This document shows positions 9,187 to 18,068 of a stretch of 64,000 nucleotides of DNA, one piece after another (within the stretch, counting starts at the first letter, position 1; every line of letters begins with the position of its first letter). A program made the position numbers and the translations under genes. Where the stretch lies: assembly GCF_900114535.1 (NCBI RefSeq), contig NZ_FOTK01000009.1:121858-185857 (forward strand). Direction: 5' to 3'. Under the pieces are notes generated by a model, which was given only the letters and a program-made list of their open reading frames with translations, did no database searches and was not told the origin of the DNA. This DNA is from Methylobacterium pseudosasicola (GTDB lineage: Bacteria > Pseudomonadota > Alphaproteobacteria > Rhizobiales > Beijerinckiaceae).

Positions 9187-9404
9187 GCGTTGCCGGCTTC
9201 AGGCCATCGGGCCGGAACGGCGTGTCTCCGACGCCCCCTGGCCTTCGCTGCGGCACACGTCCTCGCCGAGCCGACATCCCGATCGGCACGAAGCGCACAC
9301 AGAACACGATTGTAAGATCACCGGCCAATCTACGCGATCGACACAAGAGCTCGTTAACGGAGCCACTATAGCGCTGTCATGAAGCGTTATTCGAGCGTGT
9401 TCTG

Positions 9405-12188
9405 GTGGGTTTGAAGTCTGCTATTCCGTTCCTCGCTTGGGTGACCTGGCGCAGCTGGCGGCGCACCCTCGACCTGCGGGCCTGGGCGGCGCTCGGGCTC
9501 GCGCTGGTCATCACGGGTTCGGCCGTCCTGTTCATCGCCCATCTGGAGACGCGCGCGGTCGAGGACAACGAGCGCAGCCTCGGCGGTCTCGCCACCGTCC
9601 TGGCCGACCAGGCGGACCGGTCCCTGCAGGCGATCGAGCTGGTCCAGGACGCCATCCTGGCCGAATTCCGCACGGCGGGGATCGCCACGCCCGAGCACTA
9701 TGCCGAGGCCGCCTCCCGGCCATCCATGCACACGGCCCTGCAGACCTGGATCGCGGCGCTGCCGCAGGCGAACGCCATCACCCTCATCGACCGGACCGGA
9801 CAGCTGCTCAATTTCAGCCGCTACTGGCCGATCCCGACCATCAGCATCGCCGACCGGGACTACTTCCAGGCGCTCTCCGCCGACCCGGCCCTGCAGCGCT
9901 ACGTCGGCCAGCCGGTCCCGAACCGGGGCGACGGCGCCTGGACGATCTATATCGCCCGAAAGGTCGCGGCCCCGGACGGCACGTTCCTCGGCCTGATCCT
10001 GGGCGCGGTCGAGCTCGGCTATTTCGAGGGCCTGTACGACCAGACCTCGCCGGCGGACGACGCCGTCGTGTCGCTGTTCCGCAACGACGGCATGCTGCTG
10101 GTCCGGCATCCCCGGCGCGCCGGGACGATCGGCCAGACCTTCCCGGGCGCCGGCGCAGCCTTGATCGCGTCGAAGAGCCCCCTCGGCGGCGTCCTGCGCA
10201 CGATTAGCCCGATCGACGGCCAGGACCGGCTCATCGCCGCCCATGCCCTGAAGAACTACCCGCTGGTCCTCAGCGTCAGCCGCACCGCGGAGGCCAGCCT
10301 GGCGGCGACCCATCAGCAGGCGGCCATCGTGGGCGCGGCGGCGATCCTGCTGGATCTCGGCCTGCTCGGGCTGGTCCTGCTCGGCCGGCGGCAGGCCCGC
10401 GCGCAGGAGCGGCTCGCCCAGTCCGAGGCCGCCCGGGCCGCCGCCGAGGCGCGCGAGCGCGGCGAGCGGGCCCTGCGCCTTCAGGATGCCCGGTTCGGCA
10501 TCGCCCTCGACAACATGATCCAGGGCCTGTGCCTGTTCGATCGGGACGGCGCTCTCATCGTCATGAATGCCCGCTACGCGCAGATGTACGCGGTTCCCGA
10601 TTCCCTGCGCCGGCCCGGGACCGCACTGGCCGCTCTCCTCGACCATCTGGGCGCCCGGGAGCGCGGCCTCGGCGCAGCGGCCGCAGCGGCCTTGGTGGCG
10701 GCCTGCGAGCGCACCGCCGCCCAGGGCCACCCGGTCTCCCTGACCTGCGACTTCGCCGATGGCCGGGCGGTCGACGTGGTCCACGCTCCGATCCCGGGCG
10801 GCGGCTGGCTCTGCACCCACGAGGATGTCACCGAGCGCCGCCGGAGCGAGGCCCGGGTCGCCCACATGGCCCGGCACGACGCCCTCACCGGCCTGCCGAA
10901 CCGCCTGGTCCTTAAGGAGCGCATGGACGCGGCGCTGGCCCGCTGCGACGCGCGTGCGCCGGCCACCGTGCTGTGCCTCGATCTCGATGGGTTCAAGACC
11001 GTCAACGACACCTATGGGCATCCGGTCGGCGACGCGCTGCTCTGCGCGGTGGCGGCCCGGTTCGCCGCCACGGTGGCGGCCGACGACCTCGTGGCCCGGC
11101 TCGGCGGCGACGAGTTCGCCATCGTCCTCGGCGCGGCTGCCCTGCCGACCGATGCGGCGCGCCTGGCCCGCTGCCTGGTCGCGGCGCTGGAGATGCCGGT
11201 GACCGTGAACGGCCACGCGCTCGCGATCGGTACCAGTATCGGCATCGCCAGCGCGGACGACGCCTCCGGTACCGCCGCCACCCTGCTGCGGCAGGCCGAT
11301 ATCGCCCTGTACCAGGCCAAGGCCGCCGGGCGCGGCACCTGGCGGTTCTTCGATCCGGCCATGGATGTCGAGATCCAGCGCCGCCGGCAGCTCGGCACCG
11401 ACCTGCGTCGAGCCCTGGCTGAGGGCCAGTTCACTCTGCACTTCCAACCGATCGTCGGCGCGCACAGCCAAGCCCTGCACGGCTTCGAGGCCCTGCCCCG
11501 CTGGCACCACCCGGAGCACGGCGAGGTCGGCCCGGTGGAGTTCGTCCCGCTGGCCGAGGAGGTCGGGCTGACCAGGGCGCTGGGCGCCTGGATTCTCGCC
11601 GCCGCCTGCCGGGCGGCGGCATCCTGGCCGGACCCGGTCCGGGTCTCGGTCAACCTGTCGCCGCCGTACTTTGCCGGCGATGGGCTCGAAGCGGATGTGC
11701 GGGCGGCGCTCGCCGCGAGCGGCCTGAGCCCGGAGCGCCTGGAACTCGAGATCACCGAGTCGGTCCTGCTGCAGGACAACGCCGCGAATCTGTCCCTCCT
11801 GCGGGCGCTGCGTGCCGCGGGCGTGCGGATCGCCATGGACGAGTTCGGGACCGGCTATTCGAGCCTCGGCACCCTGCACCGGTTCCCATTCGACCGGCTC
11901 AAGATCGACCCGGGCTTCGTCCGCAGTCTCGCCCGCGATGGCGGCAGCGTCGAGATCCTGCGGGCCATGGTCTGGCTCGGGCGCGCCCTGACGATCGATG
12001 TCCTGGCCGAGGGGGTCGAGACCCCTGAGCAGGCCCGGATCCTGCGGGAGGAAGGCTGCCACGAGTTGCAGGGCAACCTGTTCGGCCGGCCTGCGCCGGT
12101 GGCCGACCTCGCCGCGATCCTGGCCCGGACCGCCGACAGCTTGCGCAAGCCCGAGGCCGGGCAGGCCCGCGACGGCGTGGCCGCCTGA
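9405..12188 (+). CDS. Membrane Cache-PAS-GGDEF-EAL cyclic-di-GMP protein
   Basis: 927 aa. Start is GTG at 9405. A first helix near residues 24-46 and a second near 305-325 flank a periplasmic Cache sensor (residues ~55-290). A PAS_7-like segment (~360-480; DNMIQGLCLFDRDGALIVMN), a GGDEF domain (~485-650) and an EAL domain (~670-910) follow. The cyclase signature GGDEF is intact, but the inhibitory I-site position reads AADD instead of RxxD. In the EAL half, FEALPR and ITES are present, whereas DDFGTG reads DEFGTG, the KIDRSF-type motif reads KIDPGF and the usual QGY reads QGN. So the cyclase looks active without feedback, and phosphodiesterase activity is uncertain. It would set c-di-GMP levels in response to a periplasmic ligand. 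Confidence 0.93.
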   Translation: MGLKSAIPFLAWVTWRSWRRTLDLRAWAALGLALVITGSAVLFIAHLETRAVEDNERSLGGLATVLADQADRSLQAIELVQDAILAEFRTAGIATPEHYAEAASRPSMHTALQTWIAALPQANAITLIDRTGQLLNFSRYWPIPTISIADRDYFQALSADPALQRYVGQPVPNRGDGAWTIYIARKVAAPDGTFLGLILGAVELGYFEGLYDQTSPADDAVVSLFRNDGMLLVRHPRRAGTIGQTFPGAGAALIASKSPLGGVLRTISPIDGQDRLIAAHALKNYPLVLSVSRTAEASLAATHQQAAIVGAAAILLDLGLLGLVLLGRRQARAQERLAQSEAARAAAEARERGERALRLQDARFGIALDNMIQGLCLFDRDGALIVMNARYAQMYAVPDSLRRPGTALAALLDHLGARERGLGAAAAAALVAACERTAAQGHPVSLTCDFADGRAVDVVHAPIPGGGWLCTHEDVTERRRSEARVAHMARHDALTGLPNRLVLKERMDAALARCDARAPATVLCLDLDGFKTVNDTYGHPVGDALLCAVAARFAATVAADDLVARLGGDEFAIVLGAAALPTDAARLARCLVAALEMPVTVNGHALAIGTSIGIASADDASGTAATLLRQADIALYQAKAAGRGTWRFFDPAMDVEIQRRRQLGTDLRRALAEGQFTLHFQPIVGAHSQALHGFEALPRWHHPEHGEVGPVEFVPLAEEVGLTRALGAWILAAACRAAASWPDPVRVSVNLSPPYFAGDGLEADVRAALAASGLSPERLELEITESVLLQDNAANLSLLRALRAAGVRIAMDEFGTGYSSLGTLHRFPFDRLKIDPGFVRSLARDGGSVEILRAMVWLGRALTIDVLAEGVETPEQARILREEGCHELQGNLFGRPAPVADLAAILARTADSLRKPEAGQARDGVAA

Positions 12189-12205
12189 CAGAAAGCCAAA
12201 GCTTC

Positions 12206-12254
12206 GTCAGGGCTCCGCCCTGACAACCCGCCAAAGGGCTGAGCCCTTTGGGAT
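12206..12254. repeat. Family A palindromic repeat, partial copy
   Basis: Contains two nested palindromes, GTCAGGGCTCCGCCCTGAC (12206-12224) and CCAAAGGGCTGAGCCCTTTGG (12231-12251, imperfect centre). The same modules recur at 21633, 27466, 40754 and elsewhere. It lies between convergent genes and may act as a bidirectional 3' end. Confidence 0.75.
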
Positions 12255-12262
12255 CCCCGAAC

Positions 12263-13705
12263 TCAGGCTGCCTTGGCGTTCAGCCGTCCCTCCAGCGGAA
12301 AAACCTTGGCGGGGTTGAGCATCCAGTCGGGGTCGAACACCGCCTTCACCCGCATCTGCTGCTCGAGATCGGTCTGGGTGTACTGGAAGCGCATCAAATC
12401 GCGCTTCTCGATGCCGACGCCGTGCTCGCCGGTGAGGCAGCCGCCCACCTCGACGCAGAGCTTGAGGATCTCGTCGCCCGCGGCCTCGGCCTTCTGCAAT
12501 TCGCCCGGCTTGTTGATGTCGAACAGGATCAGCGGGTGCAGGTTGCCGTCGCCGGCATGGAACACGTTGGCCACCCGCAGGCCGTGGCCGGCGCAGATCG
12601 CCCCGATCCGCTCCAGCACCGGCCCGAGCTGGCCGGTCGGGATCGTGCCGTCCATGCAGATGTAGTCGGAGATCCGGCCCGTGGCCCCGAAGGCCGACTT
12701 GCGGCCCTTCCAGATCGCGGCCGATTCGGCCTCGGAGCGGGAGACCCGCACGCTGGTCGGTCGAAAATCCTTGGCGATCGCCTCGATGCGCGCCAGCATC
12801 GCGTCGCACTCGGCATCCGAGCCCTCGACCTCGATGATCAGCATCGCCTCGGCGTCGCGCGGGTAGCCGGCTTTCGCGAAATCCTCGGTGATCAGGATCG
12901 CCTCGCGGTCCATGTACTCGATCGCCACCGGGATGATGCCGGCCGCGATGATCGCGGCGACGCAATCGCCCGCATCCTCGACCTTCGAGAAGCCGACCAG
13001 CACTGGCCGCGCCCCTTCCGCGGCGCGCAGGATCCGTACGGTCGCCTCGGTGACGATGCCGAGTTGCCCTTCCGACCCGCAGATCAGGCCCAGGAGATCG
13101 TAGCCGGGGCTGTCGAGGTGCTGGCCGCCAACCTCCACCACGGTGCCGTCGTTGAGCACCAGGGTGACGCCCAGCAGGTTGTTGGTGGTCACCCCGTATT
13201 TCAGGCAATGCGCGCCGCCGGAATTCATCGCGATGTTGCCCGCGATCGTGCAGGCGAGCTGGCTCGACGGGTCGGGGGCGTAGAAGAAGCCCTCGTGCGC
13301 CACGGCGCCCGAGATGGCCAGGTTGGTGAGTCCGCTCTGCACCCGGGCGGTGCGGTTCTCGAAATCGAGGTCGAGCACCTGAGTCATCTTGCCGACGCCC
13401 AGGATGATCGCGTCACCCTGCGCGATCGCCCCGCCGGCGAGCGACGTGCCGGCGCCCCGGGGCACCACCCGCACGCCCTGCGCATGGCAATAGGCCATCA
13501 CGGCCGCGACCTCCTGGGTGGTCGAGGGCAGGACCACGGCCAGCGGCATCTGCCGGTAGGCGGTCAGCCCGTCGGTCTCGAAGGCCCGGCGCTCGTCCTC
13601 GCTGGTCACCAGCGCCTCCGGGGCGACCAGGGGCGCGAGGCCTGCCAGGATCGCCTCCCGCCGGGCGAGAATGTTCGGGTCGGGCTCGGGGAAGCGGATG
13701 GTCAT
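12263..13705 (-). CDS. glcD: FAD-linked oxidase, glycolate oxidase GlcD-like
   Basis: 480-aa flavoprotein of the VAO/PCMH family that oxidises glycolate or another 2-hydroxy acid such as D-lactate. The FAD-binding segment is clear: VVPRGAGTSLAGGAI and the PDPSSQLACTIAGNIAMNSGG run, then GVTLVLNDGTVVEVGG. The C-terminal cap contains VFHAGDGNLHPLI and LTGEHGVGIEKRD, both family hallmarks. The frame is open further upstream but starts credibly at ATG 13705 (MTIRFPEPDPNILARR). Unlike the glcDEF operon, no glcE or glcF flanks it: the neighbours are the c-di-GMP gene and kdsD, both on the other strand. It may be a GlcD paralogue acting alone, for example a D-lactate or 2-hydroxyglutarate dehydrogenase. 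Confidence 0.88.
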   Translation of the reverse strand: MTIRFPEPDPNILARREAILAGLAPLVAPEALVTSEDERRAFETDGLTAYRQMPLAVVLPSTTQEVAAVMAYCHAQGVRVVPRGAGTSLAGGAIAQGDAIILGVGKMTQVLDLDFENRTARVQSGLTNLAISGAVAHEGFFYAPDPSSQLACTIAGNIAMNSGGAHCLKYGVTTNNLLGVTLVLNDGTVVEVGGQHLDSPGYDLLGLICGSEGQLGIVTEATVRILRAAEGARPVLVGFSKVEDAGDCVAAIIAAGIIPVAIEYMDREAILITEDFAKAGYPRDAEAMLIIEVEGSDAECDAMLARIEAIAKDFRPTSVRVSRSEAESAAIWKGRKSAFGATGRISDYICMDGTIPTGQLGPVLERIGAICAGHGLRVANVFHAGDGNLHPLILFDINKPGELQKAEAAGDEILKLCVEVGGCLTGEHGVGIEKRDLMRFQYTQTDLEQQMRVKAVFDPDWMLNPAKVFPLEGRLNAKAA

Positions 13706-13904
13706 GGGGCTCGGGCCCTTTTTTGGCTGGCGTGGTGGGAGCATGGACCCGCCGGGGCGTGCCTTCAACCGCCCGGCGGACAGAGAGGGGCGGCATGTCG
13801 TCCCGGCGTCACATTTCAACCATGACGGCTCCCTAGCGTCGCGCCGCTCGCTTCGCATCGCCCATTGGGCGCCGGATCCGCCCGACGGGTCCAGAACGGA
13901 ACCG

Positions 13905-14930
13905 ATGAACGCTCCCGCCTCCAGCGCCCTGCGCGACGATCTCTACGATTCCGCGGCCGCGAACCTCGCCACCACCCGCGATGTCGGGATCCGCAGCCTG
14001 CAACTGGGCATCGCCGCCCTGCAGGAGACCAGCGCGGCGTTCCAGGGCCGGCTCGGTGTCGCCTTCGAGGAGGCGGTGCAGACCATCCTGCAGAGCAAGG
14101 GCCGGGTGATCGTCAGCGGTATCGGCAAGAGCGGGCATGTCGGGCGTAAGATCGCCGCGACCCTGGCCTCCACGGGCACCCACGCTTTCTTCGTTCACCC
14201 CACCGAGGCGAGCCACGGCGATCTCGGCATGATCGCCCGCGACGACGTGATCATCGCTCTGTCGTGGTCGGGCGAGACCGCGGAGCTGTCCGACCTCGTC
14301 GGCTTCAGCCGCCGCTTCTCGATCCCCCTGGTCGCCATCACCCGCAACGGCGCCAGCACCCTGGGCAAGGCCGCCGACGTGCTGCTGGAACTGCCCCGGG
14401 TTCGTGAGGCCTGCCCACACGACCTCGCCCCGACCTCCTCCAGCCTGATCCAGTTGGCGCTGGGCGACGCCCTGGCGGTGGCGCTCTTGGAGCGGCGCGG
14501 CTTCACCTCGGCCCGCTTCCACACCCTCCATCCGGGCGGGACGCTCGCGGCCCGGCTCAAGACCGTGCAGCAGGTGATGCACGGCCCGCAGGACATGCCG
14601 CTGGTCTCCGAGACCGCGCTGATGTCCGAGGTGCTGATCGAGATCGCGGCGCGCCGCTACGGCTGCGTCGGCGTCACCGATGCCGCCGGCCGTCTGGTCG
14701 GCATCGTCACGGACGGCGATTTGCGTCGCCACATGGGCCCGGAAATCCTCGACACCCCGGTCTCGGCGATCATGACCCGCGAGCCCATTACCGTGGAGCC
14801 GCACAAACTCGCCCAGGCCGCCCTGGAGCTGATGAACCGCCGGCTGATCACCGCGGTCTTCGCGGTCACGGACGGCCGGCCCGTGGGCATCGTCCACGTC
14901 CACGACCTGCTGCGCGCCGGCATCGCGTGA
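13905..14930 (+). CDS. kdsD: D-arabinose-5-phosphate isomerase, KdsD/KpsF family
   Basis: 341-aa cytoplasmic enzyme converting ribulose 5-phosphate to arabinose 5-phosphate, first step towards Kdo for lipopolysaccharide or capsule. An N-terminal SIS sugar isomerase domain (residues ~40-180) shows VIVSGIGKSGHVGRKIAATL, HPTEASHGDLGM, SWSGETAEL and APTSSSLIQLALGDA. Two CBS domains follow (from ~residue 220: CVGVTDAAGRLVGIVTDGDL and ITAVFAVTDGRPVGIVHVHD). Length equals the family norm. The ATG at 13905 (MNAPASSALRDD) begins the protein. Divergent from glcD with a 199-bp gap. The homologues KdsD, KpsF and GutQ cannot be told apart by sequence alone; the lack of capsule neighbours favours KdsD. Confidence 0.92.
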   Translation: MNAPASSALRDDLYDSAAANLATTRDVGIRSLQLGIAALQETSAAFQGRLGVAFEEAVQTILQSKGRVIVSGIGKSGHVGRKIAATLASTGTHAFFVHPTEASHGDLGMIARDDVIIALSWSGETAELSDLVGFSRRFSIPLVAITRNGASTLGKAADVLLELPRVREACPHDLAPTSSSLIQLALGDALAVALLERRGFTSARFHTLHPGGTLAARLKTVQQVMHGPQDMPLVSETALMSEVLIEIAARRYGCVGVTDAAGRLVGIVTDGDLRRHMGPEILDTPVSAIMTREPITVEPHKLAQAALELMNRRLITAVFAVTDGRPVGIVHVHDLLRAGIA

Positions 14931-14978
14931 GCGTTCGATGCCCCGCTGATCGCGAGCGAGGATTTTCCCATCCAAACC

Positions 14979-15094
14979 CCCTCATCCTGAGGGGCCGCAG
15001 CGAAGCGGAGGCCTCGAAGGAGGCTTCCAGGGATCGCGCGGCAGGCTGGAAGGCTCCTTCGAGGCCTCCGCTTCGCTCACACCTAGGATGAGGG
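14979..15094. repeat. Family C palindromic repeat (CCTCATCCTGAGG type)
   Basis: Starts CCTCATCCTGAGG and ends with near-inverse AGGATGAGGG; between them GCAGCGAAGCGGAGGCCTCG and its complement CGAGGCCTCCGCTTCGC form long arms. A second copy is at 62052-62170. It fills the space between the convergent kdsD and the SHOCT gene. Confidence 0.85.
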
Positions 15095-15148
15095 CGTTGG
15101 TAGGACTGTCGAAATCTCGATAGCCAGTGGGCCTGGCGGGTCAAAAGA

Positions 15149-15925
15149 TTACAGCCGGGCCAGCAGCTCCGCCTTCTTGTCCGAAAACTCCCGCTCGGTG
15201 AGCACGCCCCGGGCGTGCAGCTCCGCCAGCCGCTCGATCGTCGCCAGGACGTCGCCCGCGGGGGACGGCTCCGGCGCGGCTTTGCTCGGCGGAGGCGGCG
15301 CGGCCGGATCGACCTGCCGCGGGGCGGCCGTCTCCGCCTCGATCCGGCGCAGGCGGTCGAGGGCGACGACGCCGCTCGGGCCGGTGAAGTCGAGGCTGCC
15401 ATTGGCCTGCGACACCCCCGAGATGTGGTGCTCCCCGGTATCGTAGAGCGCGATGCCGGAGCCGGACTCGATGGCGAGCCGCCGCGTGTCCGGGAAATAG
15501 GCGTAGCGCAGGCCGTTTTGCGAACCGGTGCTCGCCGGAGCGCCGAGGTCGGCGGGCCACCACTCGCCGCCGCCCCGCCGCGATGCGGGGCCGGTCTCGG
15601 AGAACCCGCCCGCCGGCAGGGCCGCGGCGAGCTCGGTGCAGAGGGAATCGACCCGCGCCTTCAGCCCGTCGTCGAACATCCGGCCGACCATCACCATGCC
15701 GCCGGAAAACCACTGGCCCATCCCGCCGAGATCGGGATGGTCGAACTGCGCCATCGTGCCGTGCCCGCGCTCCAGGGCCTGGACCAGATGGCGAACCGCA
15801 TCGAGGCTGACCCCGTGGCGCTCGGCGATGCTGCGCAGGCCCGAGGCGTGGTCGAACCCGCCCTCGTCCAGGAACGGAGCGGGGGCGGCCGTTCCGCCGG
15901 GCGGGACCGAGGGTTTCGGATCCAT
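15149..15925 (-). CDS. SHOCT-domain hypothetical protein
   Basis: 258 aa from ATG 15925 (MDPKPSVPPGG). The C-terminal ~30 residues form a SHOCT motif (IERLAELHARGVLTEREFSD then KKAELLARL), a short helical module that is found at protein ends and usually mediates oligomerisation. The middle (residues ~35-200) contains no family that I recognise; it includes HDLGG-like and GGMVMVGRMFDD segments and a linker rich in Pro and Ala (~215-235). No signal peptide or membrane helix is evident. The gene is alone on its strand between family C repeat and the nitroreductase gene. Function unknown. Confidence 0.75.
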   Translation of the reverse strand: MDPKPSVPPGGTAAPAPFLDEGGFDHASGLRSIAERHGVSLDAVRHLVQALERGHGTMAQFDHPDLGGMGQWFSGGMVMVGRMFDDGLKARVDSLCTELAAALPAGGFSETGPASRRGGGEWWPADLGAPASTGSQNGLRYAYFPDTRRLAIESGSGIALYDTGEHHISGVSQANGSLDFTGPSGVVALDRLRRIEAETAAPRQVDPAAPPPPSKAAPEPSPAGDVLATIERLAELHARGVLTEREFSDKKAELLARL

Positions 15926-16024
15926 GGGCAAGCTCCGATCGGCGCGGGGCGAGGGATGCGTCAGCCCCGCCGCGCTATGGCAATATCGACCAAGTCCCGG
16001 TCGCACCCCCGGTTCCGGACCGCC

Positions 16025-16639
16025 TCAGCCGCCGGATTGCGGGAACGGGCCGGCGATGACGAAATCGGTGATCGGCCGGCGGCCGTTCGGGGCCTCCCGG
16101 GGCCGCTGCTCCTCGGTGAGTTCGGCATCCGGCACCTTGCGGCCCACCGCGAAGGCGGCCTCGACCCGGTGGTTCTCGGGCAGACGCAGAACCTCGGGGG
16201 CGCGGACATGGTCGAACCCGGTCATGCCGTGGGCGTGCCAGCCCTGGTGGATCGCCTGGAGCTGGAAGGCCAGCGAGGCGGTCCCGGTATCGAAGGAATG
16301 GCTGTAGGAGGGCTTGAGCTCGTCGCCAACCTTCATGAACCCGTTCGAGACCAGGAACAGGATCGCGCCCGTGCCCGAGACCCATTTCTGGTTGCCGGGC
16401 ACGAGCAGGCCGAAGAACGTGTCCCAGTTCGCGTCGCCCCGTAGGGCGTAGAGGAAGCGCCAGGGCTGCGAATTGTACGCCGACGGCGACCAGCGCGCCG
16501 CCTCGATCATCCGCAGCAACTCGGATTCGGGCAGCGCCTCGCCCGTGAAGGCGCGGGGCGAGTGCCGCGTCACGAAGATCGAATCGATGTCGTGGTCGGG
16601 CTGACGGGGCGGGGGCAGGCTCACGGGGATCGACTCCGG
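16025..16639 (-). CDS. Nitroreductase-family FMN protein
   Basis: About 204 aa if the GTG at 16639 is used (VPESIPVSLPPPRQ); an ATG at 16702 in frame would add 21 residues. Visible family motifs are TRHSPRAFTGEALPE, MIEAARWSPSAYNSQPWRFL (FMN-binding Arg/Ser and Asn-Ser-Gln-Pro), and near the end VGRKVPDAEL and GRRPITDFV. Such proteins reduce nitro compounds, quinones or flavin using NAD(P)H in the cytosol; the substrate is not predictable. It is on the same strand as the SHOCT gene, 99 bp upstream of it. No strong ribosome-binding site distinguishes the two starts. Confidence 0.85.
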   Translation of the reverse strand, partial: PESIPVSLPPPRQPDHDIDSIFVTRHSPRAFTGEALPESELLRMIEAARWSPSAYNSQPWRFLYALRGDANWDTFFGLLVPGNQKWVSGTGAILFLVSNGFMKVGDELKPSYSHSFDTGTASLAFQLQAIHQGWHAHGMTGFDHVRAPEVLRLPENHRVEAAFAVGRKVPDAELTEEQRPREAPNGRRPITDFVIAGPFPQSGG

Positions 16640-16899
16640 CACGGTGACGCTTTGGGTGCCGCCGACACTGCCCGAAATGCTTGGCCGGTGGCAAACCCCG
16701 GCCATCAAAAGAGAAGATGGTGTTGCGGAGGGTTGCCGTTCTGGCACCGTCCTTTTCCCGGGGCGCATGGAGCGCGAGCAGAATGCGACCCGGGATCCGG
16801 CATAAGACGACGCACAGCATCGGTTGGCGGCACGATTGCGCCGCGACGCGGCTCGTTCGCGGACCACCCCTTCCACGAACGGTTCAGGCGTCCGGGAAA

Positions 16900-16936
16900 G
16901 CGGCGTAGGTCATCCGCTAAGGATGACCTACGCCGC
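16900..16936 (-). terminator. Terminator hairpin after GSCFA gene
   Basis: Perfect 16-bp arms (16900-16915 with 16921-16936, GCGGCGTAGGTCATCC) around a 5-nt loop, 7 bp past the GSCFA gene stop. On the minus strand it is followed by TTTCCC, a weak T-run. It most likely terminates or stabilises the GSCFA mRNA. Confidence 0.7.
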
Positions 16937-16943
16937 CGGTCGC

Positions 16944-18011
16944 TCACGCCACGCTGCGCTCGATCTCCTCCTCGTCGCAGATCACGCCGGCATTGCCCTC
17001 GAACTCGGCGGCGAGGTCCACGGGGGCGTGGGTCGGGGCCGCGGCGGCGCGGTCGCGGGCGAAGGTGGAGAGGAACAGCCGCATGACGTGGCGCACCCCC
17101 GCGTCGTTGATGGTGCGCTGATCCTCGTTGTAGTAGCGGCCGGCATTCACGTTGCTCGTGACGATGTCGTAGGCGGGGAAGTACACCGCCCGCGGATCGC
17201 CCCGGCCGACCACCTCGCCGGCGGCTACGCGCAGCACCGACTTGGAGTAGCTGTTCGACTCCATCACGTGCCGGTCCATGTAGGTCGCGATCATCGGGAC
17301 CGGCGAGACCGTGAAGATCACCCGGGCCTTGGGATTCACGCTCCAGAGCCGGTCCAGGAAGCCGTTGAGGTCGCCCAGCACCTCGCCCGCGCCGGCATTG
17401 ACGCACTCATAGAGCGCCGGGTCGAAGGTGCCGCCCGCGACCCCGGGGGCGAGGGGCAGCGCCGCGCCGTCGGCCCGCCAGCGCCAGCCCTCGGTGAGGC
17501 CCAGCGTCAGCACGAACACGTCGAGGGTCTCGAACAGGCGGCGCACCTCGGCCAGATGCGCGTCGCGGGCGGCGACCACCTCGGCCTCGCTGGCAAAGCC
17601 CGCCGGCTCGACGGTGGGGCGGAACGGGTCGACGTAGCGGCCGTCGTCGCGCAGCCACGCCTTCAGCTCCGGCTCGAATTGGCCGTAGGCCCGGTCGAAC
17701 AGCTGCACGAACTGGCGCGTGTAGTAGAGATTGCCGTACCGGGCCGAGAAGGTGCCGAACTGGCGGGCATTGGCCTCCTCGGCGCTCATGCCGGGGGGCG
17801 GCGGCTCGGTCAGGTAGTAGTTGAAGCCGGCGCCGCGCACCGCCTCGGCCACCCGCTGCGCGAAGCAGGAGCCGCCGGTGGCGACCTTGTCGGTCGGCCC
17901 GATCGCGAACGTGTCCTTCGGGTGCGGATTGACCGCGAAGGGCGGCACGTTGGTCACGACCTTGCGCCAGAATCGCTCGGCCGGTAGACCCGTATACGGA
18001 TTCAACGCCAT
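16944..18011 (-). CDS. GSCFA-domain protein
   Basis: 355 aa. The family signature is plain near the N-terminus (KVATGGSCFAQRVAEAV, residues ~43-59), followed by FGTFSARYGNLYYTRQFVQL, LTLGLTEGWRW and VIFTVSPVPM. GSCFA proteins are SGNH/GDSL-hydrolase relatives found in glycan loci and are suspected of acting on O-acyl groups of polysaccharides; the catalytic role is not proven. A C-terminal acidic stretch ends in EEEIERSVA. Start is ATG 18011 (MALNPYTGLPAERFW), no signal peptide. It is divergent from a WcbI-type gene with only 57 bp between the starts, so the two are probably co-regulated and may act on the same surface glycan. Confidence 0.87.
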   Translation of the reverse strand: MALNPYTGLPAERFWRKVVTNVPPFAVNPHPKDTFAIGPTDKVATGGSCFAQRVAEAVRGAGFNYYLTEPPPPGMSAEEANARQFGTFSARYGNLYYTRQFVQLFDRAYGQFEPELKAWLRDDGRYVDPFRPTVEPAGFASEAEVVAARDAHLAEVRRLFETLDVFVLTLGLTEGWRWRADGAALPLAPGVAGGTFDPALYECVNAGAGEVLGDLNGFLDRLWSVNPKARVIFTVSPVPMIATYMDRHVMESNSYSKSVLRVAAGEVVGRGDPRAVYFPAYDIVTSNVNAGRYYNEDQRTINDAGVRHVMRLFLSTFARDRAAAAPTHAPVDLAAEFEGNAGVICDEEEIERSVA

Positions 18012-18068
18012 CTTCGAACCCTCTTCTTCACGACGGCAAGATCTTCACGACGGCGTGCGCCCTCGGGG

